Translations under genes and position numbers: made by a program
Part shown: one piece after another, positions 41,154 through 46,317 of the stretch
Layout: the number at the start of each line of letters is the position of its first letter
Position numbering within the stretch: the stretch's first letter is position 1
Assembly: GCF_000686885.1 (NCBI RefSeq)
Contig: NZ_JMLU01000025.1
Location: forward strand, 1-46,317
Direction: 5' to 3'
From: Flavobacterium sasangense DSM 21067
GTDB taxonomy: Bacteria > Bacteroidota > Bacteroidia > Flavobacteriales > Flavobacteriaceae
DNA length: 46,317 nucleotides
Notes under the pieces: model-generated
Databases searched by the model: none
What the model saw: the letters and a program-made list of their open reading frames with translations, nothing else
What the model was told of the DNA's origin: nothing

Positions 41154-41173
41154 AATTTCATGTTTGTTTATAG

Positions 41174-41207
41174 AAAAAGCAGCTATTTGTTAGAATAGCT
41201 GCTTTTT
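41174..41207 (+). terminator. Terminator of the CAP-domain gene
   Basis: A 14-bp stem AAAAAGCAGCTATT (41174-41187) with AATAGCTGCTTTTT (41194-41207) has a 6-nt loop and a T-run. A near copy in inverted orientation lies at 42031-42061. Confidence 0.88.
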
Positions 41208-41228
41208 TGTTTTATTTAATTTTTAAAG

Positions 41229-41359
41229 TTCTGCAGCTTGCTCTCAGTTGCGGCATTTTTGCATAAATGTTCAATCGGAGAACTACACTTTGGTTAAGCA
41301 CTAAAGTATCATAGAAGCACGTTACCCGCCATTTAGCCAAACTGCTATTACCTGCAGAC
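41229..41359. other. Inverted-ended element of about 130 bp, attC-like in form
   Basis: This non-coding stretch is visibly richer in G and C than the flanking DNA. Its ends are imperfect inverted repeats: CTGCAG...CAGTTGCGGC at the left (41231-41255) and, on the other strand, CTGCAG...CAGTTTGGC at the right (41357-41334). A smaller internal pairing ACTTT/AAAGT lies at about 41287-41308. It directly follows the stop of the lipoprotein gene at 41383 on the minus strand, like the recombination site of an integron cassette. No integrase is in the window, so the identification is tentative. Confidence 0.35.
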
Positions 41360-41382
41360 TTTCGTCAGATTATATAATTAGT

Positions 41383-41973
41383 TTAAATCTTTTTCCTTGC
41401 TTTAGCTGTGTAATCCACCAACTGCTCATCTGATATCTTGCCCTCATAAAATAATATTCCTCGAATATCTATCCATTTGTGTCCATTTTCTGAAAGTACA
41501 TTCTTTATACTTTCCAAATTATCTTGGTTTAGAGTTTCTATAACTTGAAAAATTTCTCCTTTTTCTTGGTAAGTCGGGAAATACTCATAATGATTTTTAG
41601 ACAAACCGGATTGTTCAAACCACAGATTTTTAAAATATTCTTTGTCATTTATTCTATATGACAAACCTCCATTCGCCGTGATAGTACCTACTTCAGTTTT
41701 GTATTCTATTTCAATTCCATTTTTCAAATGTAATATCAAATAATATTCTGCAAATATTTTGAGTGGTCCTCCAGGTTCTGAATTTCCTAAATTCTTTATA
41801 AAACTTTCAATTTGATTTTCTGACAATCGCATCGAGACAGTATCAACACGTTTGCGGATTTCGATAAAATCTATCTCGCTTTTATCTATATTGAATTTTT
41901 CATAATTAGAATTAGAATTAGAATTAAAACAAGAAGTCAATATTACAACCGAGATAAATAGTATGTATTTCAT
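41383..41973 (-). CDS. Hypothetical lipoprotein
   Basis: A protein of 196 residues from the ATG at 41973, with lipoprotein signal MKYILFISVVILTSC (lipobox Cys15) followed by an Asn/Ser tract encoded by a short GAATTA-type repeat. The mature domain has IDFIEIRKRVDTVSMRLSEN, a mixed alpha/beta middle and a helical end, WIDIRGILFYEGKISDEQLV; I do not recognise a family. Starts at 41985 (ATG) or 42006 (TTG) are possible, but the latter lies inside a -7 element TATATTTG at 42011-42004. The gene and the downstream inverted-ended element lie between two matching terminators and may be a mobile cassette. Confidence 0.6.
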   Translation of the reverse strand: MKYILFISVVILTSCFNSNSNSNYEKFNIDKSEIDFIEIRKRVDTVSMRLSENQIESFIKNLGNSEPGGPLKIFAEYYLILHLKNGIEIEYKTEVGTITANGGLSYRINDKEYFKNLWFEQSGLSKNHYEYFPTYQEKGEIFQVIETLNQDNLESIKNVLSENGHKWIDIRGILFYEGKISDEQLVDYTAKARKKI

Positions 41974-42003
41974 ATGAGTTTGCATGTAACTAGTATATAA
42001 AAT

Positions 42004-42011
42004 CAAATATA
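42004..42011 (-). promoter_or_regulatory. -7 element of the hypothetical lipoprotein gene
   Basis: TATATTTG on the minus strand matches TAnnTTTG, 30 bp upstream of the ATG at 41973. Confidence 0.55.
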
Positions 42012-42030
42012 TAAAACTTTTATTACATAA

Positions 42031-42061
42031 AAAAGCAGCTATTATAAGAACAACTGCTTTT
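42031..42061 (-). terminator. Terminator of the adhesin-SprF-OmpA operon
   Basis: On the minus strand AAAAGCAGTTGTT pairs with AATAGCTGCTTTT (two G-U pairs) around a short loop, followed by a T-run. It is a near copy of the CAP-gene terminator. Confidence 0.8.
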
Positions 42062-42090
42062 ATTAAAAAGGATATAGATATGTGTGTAGG

Positions 42091-43998
42091 TTACATTTTT
42101 AGTACGATAAATTCACTTCGTCTATTTTTTTGATGTTCAGCTTCGCTACAAGGAATGTCGTCTGAACAATTGTTTACCAATTGTGTTTCTCCGTATCCTT
42201 TTGCTGTTAATCTGTTTCGGTTAATACCGTTTTTAACCATAAATTCTAAAGTAGATTTTGCTCTTCTGTCTGATAACAGTTCGTTGTATTTGTGTGTTTG
42301 TCTACTATCGGTATGCGAACGAATATCTATTGTCATGTTTGGATATTGGTTCATAACAGCTATGATTTTTTCTAAATCTTCTGCAGCATCCGGGCGAATA
42401 TTCCATTTGTCTAAATCGAAATAAATGATACTAACATCTAGTATTTTTGCTAAATCTGTTCCTACTTCAACTGGGAAGATATTTCGTTTTAATTCGATAT
42501 CTAACTTAGATTCACCTGTTTTGGTTACTGGACCAAAGGATTTTTCAGTAGTTTCATATTCTTCTTTTGCCGCTCTTACGTAGTATTTTTTATTACACTC
42601 AATTTTAAATGAATAAGCTCCTTTATCTGAAGAAGTAGTTTCACTAATTTTATTCATTTTATCATCAAACAGAATCACTTTTGCATTTGGTAAAATTTCT
42701 TTTGTATCAACATCGGTAATTAAACCAGATAGAGTATGAGTACAAACAGTAAATGTATAGATATCATCATAACCGCTTCCGCCATCTCTGTTAGATGAGA
42801 AAAATCCTAAACCATCTTTGTTAGTAACGTAACCAAAATCGTCCATTGGACTGTTTAATGGTTTTCCTACATTGACAGGTTTTTCAAATGAATTATTAGC
42901 TGATTTTGCTTCAAAAATATCCAAGCCTCCAAGTCCTGGATGACCATCGGATGCAAAAAACAAATTGTTATCAGCATCAACAAAAGGGAAGGTTTCTCTT
43001 CCTTCTGTATTTATAGTTGGCCCTAAATTTTCTGGTGAACCAAAATTACCATTAGAATCGATTGACACTTTGTATAAGTCAGAATTTCCAAAACTTCCCG
43101 GCATATCTGAAGCAAAATACATGGTTTTCTCATCTGGACTCAACGCAGGATGTGCAGTTTTGTAATTATCGTTAGAAAAAGGCAATTCTTTTACATTCGT
43201 CCATTCACCATTGATTAATTCAGCTTTGTAAATTTTTTCCATGATAACTTTGTCATCACTTTTACGTTTTTTACCGTCGTTGTAATTGTTTCGGGTAAAA
43301 TACATAGTTTTTCCATCTTTTGTGAAGACAGGTGAGGACTCATTATATTTAGTATTTACAGTTTTAGAGAAATTTTCTACGCTTCCTAATTTTCCATCAT
43401 TATCAATTGAAGCAACAAATAAATCAGTGAAATTTTGTTTAGTCCAATCGTGAATTTTGGAGTACTGATTGCCTTCGCTTCGAGAAGAAGTAAATACAAT
43501 TTGTTTTCCGAAAAATGTTGGACCATAATCATAAAACTCTGAATTTACATCGGTTTTATCCATGGTATATTTTCCAGAAACGGCATCAATATCAGTTAAA
43601 TAATCTTTATTCTCTTGAAATAATTTGGCTCTAGTATCGTTTGTTTTTTGAGCAAATAATTCCATGTACTGATTTGATTTTTCGTAATTACCTTCCGCTT
43701 TTAAAGTTTGAGCATATCTAAAATAATACTCCGAGTCTACTTCTTGATTTAGGGCAAAAAGTTCACCATACCATTTAGAAGCTTTATCTAATTCACCATT
43801 GAAATAGTAAGCATTCCCCAATTTTTCGAATAATTCAGCAGATTTGTATCCTTTTTCGGCCACTTTCTCATAAATTTCGATTGCATCTATATAAGAGTAT
43901 TTATCGTATTTTTTGTCTGCTTTGTTTAGCTTAGACCCTTGTGCAAAAGCACCAATTGTGATGCTTAAGACGAATACTAGTGTGTATAATGTTTTCAT
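42091..43998 (-). CDS. OmpA-family protein with TPR and PD40 repeats (T9SS-associated, PorE-like)
   Basis: A 635-residue envelope protein with a signal peptide (MKTLYTLVFVLSITIGAFAQ). In order it has TPR-like helices (about 25-130), PD40/WD40-like propeller repeats (about 150-400; for example HPALSPDEKTMYFASDMPGS), a carboxypeptidase-regulatory-like beta domain (about 405-490), and an OmpA C-terminal peptidoglycan-binding domain (about 515-635). The OmpA part includes IYFDLDKWNIRPDA and SHTDSRQTHKYNELLSDRRA. The same domain set occurs in PorE-type proteins that tie the T9SS to peptidoglycan. It lies 11 bp after the SprF-like gene, the last gene of the operon. Confidence 0.87.
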   Translation of the reverse strand: MKTLYTLVFVLSITIGAFAQGSKLNKADKKYDKYSYIDAIEIYEKVAEKGYKSAELFEKLGNAYYFNGELDKASKWYGELFALNQEVDSEYYFRYAQTLKAEGNYEKSNQYMELFAQKTNDTRAKLFQENKDYLTDIDAVSGKYTMDKTDVNSEFYDYGPTFFGKQIVFTSSRSEGNQYSKIHDWTKQNFTDLFVASIDNDGKLGSVENFSKTVNTKYNESSPVFTKDGKTMYFTRNNYNDGKKRKSDDKVIMEKIYKAELINGEWTNVKELPFSNDNYKTAHPALSPDEKTMYFASDMPGSFGNSDLYKVSIDSNGNFGSPENLGPTINTEGRETFPFVDADNNLFFASDGHPGLGGLDIFEAKSANNSFEKPVNVGKPLNSPMDDFGYVTNKDGLGFFSSNRDGGSGYDDIYTFTVCTHTLSGLITDVDTKEILPNAKVILFDDKMNKISETTSSDKGAYSFKIECNKKYYVRAAKEEYETTEKSFGPVTKTGESKLDIELKRNIFPVEVGTDLAKILDVSIIYFDLDKWNIRPDAAEDLEKIIAVMNQYPNMTIDIRSHTDSRQTHKYNELLSDRRAKSTLEFMVKNGINRNRLTAKGYGETQLVNNCSDDIPCSEAEHQKNRRSEFIVLKM

Positions 43999-44009
43999 AA
44001 TCGGAAAAT

Positions 44010-44915
44010 TTAAAAGAATCTAGGTGCTGAAACTCTACTTCTGTTGAAAAACTCATAGCGTAGAAATATCTCGTGAGAACCTGAATTGTAATTAGCAAGT
44101 TTAGTGGTTTCTAAATCATAACCATATCCAATGAACCAAGAATCGGAAATTTGAAATCCTGCTAAAGCACTCACGGAAGCATCCCATCTGTATGCAGCTC
44201 CCAATGTTAGTTTATCAAAGAACAAAAAGTTAGCAGTAACATCAGCTTGCAAAGGAGCTCCTTCAACAATTTTACTTAAAACAGCAGGTTTAAAATCGAT
44301 GTTTGGACTAAGTGTAAAAACATGACCTGCAATAAAATAAAAGTGCATTTTTTCTTTTGTAATTTCAATATTGTTATCATTGTATCGATACGATTCGAAA
44401 AAATTAGGTACTGATAATCCAAAATAGGTTTTATCTGAAAATAGGTATAATCCAGCACCAACATTTGGTGAAAATTCGGTGTCTACATTTTGAAATTGAG
44501 GGTCGGCTGGATCATAAATTCTTAATTTATTGACGTCTAATTGAAATAAATTTGCAGTTCCTTTTAAACCTAATGATAGCTTGAAGTTTTCAGATACTTG
44601 AATAAAGTAAGCTAAATCGGCTGAAATTTCATTTTCGGATACTGGACCAATTTTATCGTTAACAAAATTTAATCCTATACCAAAGTTGGAATCTCCAACT
44701 GGCATATTTATGGAAAAATTGTTAGTTACTGGTGCACCGTCTAATCCTACCCACTGATTTCTGTGAAGTAAAAAAGCCGTTATAGTTTCCCTAGAACCCG
44801 CATAAGCAGGGTTAACTAGAGGTGTGTTGTACATATATTGAGTATATTGAGAATCCTGTTGAGAATACATGCTTTGTAAAATAAATGCACAAATTATAGT
44901 TAAAATCGTTTTCAT
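44010..44915 (-). CDS. PorP/SprF-family T9SS outer-membrane protein
   Basis: A 301-residue protein with a signal peptide (MKTILTIICAFILQSMYSQQ) and a beta-barrel-like alternation throughout. Signature features are the N-terminal QYTQYMYNTPLVNPAYAGSR with NQWVGLDGAP, and the C-terminal GYGYDLETTKLANYNSGSHE leading to FLRYEF. PorP/SprF proteins reside in the outer membrane and are needed to secrete or attach partner adhesins with type B sorting domains, as SprF is for SprB. Here the upstream gene encodes exactly such an adhesin, 28 bp away, so this is its likely partner. Confidence 0.93.
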   Translation of the reverse strand: MKTILTIICAFILQSMYSQQDSQYTQYMYNTPLVNPAYAGSRETITAFLLHRNQWVGLDGAPVTNNFSINMPVGDSNFGIGLNFVNDKIGPVSENEISADLAYFIQVSENFKLSLGLKGTANLFQLDVNKLRIYDPADPQFQNVDTEFSPNVGAGLYLFSDKTYFGLSVPNFFESYRYNDNNIEITKEKMHFYFIAGHVFTLSPNIDFKPAVLSKIVEGAPLQADVTANFLFFDKLTLGAAYRWDASVSALAGFQISDSWFIGYGYDLETTKLANYNSGSHEIFLRYEFFNRSRVSAPRFF

Positions 44916-44943
44916 CTTGTTTGTATTTAAGTTACTTTAGTAA

Positions 44944-46317
44944 TTAACGGTTTAGATATAAATATCCTGATCGATCATGTTTCTTATTTTCTTCATCTGT
45001 ATATTTCAGAATGTAAAAGTAAGTTCCGTCTGGTAGAAGTTCATTTTTATTAACGGTACTTCTGCCTTCAGATATTCCTTTGAACGATTTAAGATTATTA
45101 TCATACCCTCTTTCGTCATAAACTAAAATTCCCCATCTGTTATAAATTTCTACTGTATTATCTGGATAACATTCAAGTCCGTCGATGAAAAAGAAATCAT
45201 TCGAGCCATCATCATTTGGTGAAACTGCATTGTAAACTGTAATATCACAAGCGGCTAACACCACACAATCATCATTTACATTTAAATATACTTCATAAAT
45301 CATCGGACAAGTATTGTCTCCTAATTCAACAACATACTGCAAAGTGTAGAATCCTAAAGTTACATTAGTTGGATCAAAAATACTTCCTGTTAATCCACCA
45401 GAACTAGTAACTTCATGCCATTCTCCAGTTGTAGGAATTGAATCGTCTAATATAGTAAATAAATCTATTGGATCGTCTTCAATACAAATTGCGAAAGGAA
45501 TTGCGTCGAATGGTTCTTCAACACTTACGTTAATTGTTTGAGTAAAGCTAGCTTCATTTCCACAATTATCTGAAACAACCCATTCACGTACAATTACATA
45601 AGCGTAAATTGAAATGATTGTAGAAGTTTCGTTGTAAACTACATCTTGAATTCCTGAACAATTATCACTAAATTCTAGTTCAGGTACAGCTGGAATTTCA
45701 GAACATGAAACGCTAATTTCTGTATCTAAAGGTGTACTTAAAATAGGAGGAGTATTGTCAAAAACAGTTATAGTTTGGGTATAACTTGAACTATTATTGC
45801 AGCTATCAGTTATGGTCCAAGTTCTGCTGATGATGTATTCTCCTGCACATTGTGATTCTTCTCTGTCGATAGTATCTAAAACTGTTATAGTTACATCACC
45901 ACAATTATCAGAACCTGTCATTTCTGCAGGATTTGGAATTGCGTCACAAGAAACACTAATATCTTGAGGTAATTCACTTGTAAAGATAGGAGCTGTATTG
46001 TCTTCAACTCTAATTGTTTGAATTAAATTTGTTGTTAAACCACTGCAATCTGTTAATGTGTAAGTTCTTGTAATAATTAAAGGATTACCATTACAACCGC
46101 TTCCTTCATTATTTGTTTCTGAAACGGTTACTGTAACTGTTCCATTGCAATTATCAGCAACATCGGTTACTAAGTTAATATCAGCAACAGGTATTTCTGA
46201 TGTACATTGTAAATCTAAAATATCAGATGGTGCAATTCCTGTTGGAGGACTTGTATCATCAATAGTGAAAGTATGAATCCAATTGTGCGTGTTTCCTTCA
46301 CAATCTGTAAAAGTATA
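44944..46317 (-). CDS. Giant repeat adhesin with type B T9SS sorting domain (C-terminal part; runs off right edge)
   Basis: The frame stays open from the stop at 44944 to the window edge, giving 457 residues of what is probably a much larger protein. An internal ATG at 45921 is not a start, since coding continues upstream without a stop. The visible part contains HYR/Ig-like repeats of about 75-90 residues, each with DNC and a DNTxPP or DDTSPP hinge plus paired cysteines (SDNCSG, SCSEIP, TDCSG). The last about 100 residues are the gliding-motility/CHU_C type B sorting domain (VSPNDDGSNDFFFIDGLECY, EIYNRWGILVY, LPDGTYFYILKYTD). It would be exported by the T9SS to the surface, with the SprF-like protein. 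Confidence 0.9.
   Translation of the reverse strand, partial: YTFTDCEGNTHNWIHTFTIDDTSPPTGIAPSDILDLQCTSEIPVADINLVTDVADNCNGTVTVTVSETNNEGSGCNGNPLIITRTYTLTDCSGLTTNLIQTIRVEDNTAPIFTSELPQDISVSCDAIPNPAEMTGSDNCGDVTITVLDTIDREESQCAGEYIISRTWTITDSCNNSSSYTQTITVFDNTPPILSTPLDTEISVSCSEIPAVPELEFSDNCSGIQDVVYNETSTIISIYAYVIVREWVVSDNCGNEASFTQTINVSVEEPFDAIPFAICIEDDPIDLFTILDDSIPTTGEWHEVTSSGGLTGSIFDPTNVTLGFYTLQYVVELGDNTCPMIYEVYLNVNDDCVVLAACDITVYNAVSPNDDGSNDFFFIDGLECYPDNTVEIYNRWGILVYDERGYDNNLKSFKGISEGRSTVNKNELLPDGTYFYILKYTDEENKKHDRSGYLYLNR

Overview
The window looks like chromosomal DNA from a member of the Flavobacteriaceae, probably Flavobacterium or a close relative. The DNA is strongly AT-rich. Promoters follow the Bacteroidetes pattern (TTG, about 19 bp, TAnnTTTG). 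Proteins typical of the group are present: a SprF/PorP-type type IX secretion (T9SS) protein, a type B T9SS sorting domain on an adhesin, a type A sorting domain on a nuclease, a fused CcoNO oxidase subunit, menaquinone genes, a bacillithiol gene and many short secreted proteins or lipoproteins. All calls are by motif reading; no database search was run.

Layout. 1-277: start of an IS30-type transposase running off the left edge. 397-8147 (minus): a beta-oxidation block, marR - fadN-like - thiolase - acyl-CoA dehydrogenase, plus a separately promoted long-chain acyl-CoA synthetase. A perfect 28-bp palindrome precedes the marR operon and a degenerate copy precedes the synthetase, suggesting one regulon. 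8271-14589 (minus): a DMT-family transporter, purL and a beta-helix lipoprotein. 14816-17022 (plus): a DHNA-CoA-type thioesterase and isochorismate synthase (menaquinone), then bshB1 (bacillithiol), followed by tRNA-His. 17229-20639: a divergent envelope locus of unknown role and a secreted protein with a JAMM-like motif. 20731-22431 (minus): marR - nitroreductase - yceI, with twin operators upstream. 22560-24321: a rhodanese gene and an Fnr-type regulator, convergent, with a hypothetical gene between matching hairpins.

24432-33296 (plus): a complete cbb3 oxidase cluster in the order ccoI - ccoS - ccoNO - ccoQ (a 56-residue gene easily missed) - ccoP - ccoG - fixH - sulfite exporter/DsbD-like copper protein. 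The adjacent Fnr-type regulator and two Fnr-like boxes at identical distance from the ccoI and ccoS promoters suggest oxygen control. Two RNA hairpins lie inside the cluster (after ccoQ and after ccoP) and may set subunit ratios.

33416-46317: a secreted endonuclease I with rsmB (minus), an Arg/Asn/Ser/Gly-rich secreted protein, a Ycf48-like propeller protein, an ECF sigma - membrane protein - Spy-like operon, pdxH, a CAP-domain lipoprotein, a lipoprotein gene in a possible mobile cassette, and a T9SS/gliding-type module (giant adhesin - SprF-like - OmpA/TPR/PD40 protein) running off the right edge.

The most notable non-gene signals are the paired operators (fatty-acid MarR, redox MarR, Fnr), two loci where a hypothetical gene is bracketed by near-identical inverted terminators, and an inverted-ended element of about 130 bp with different base composition beside one of them.
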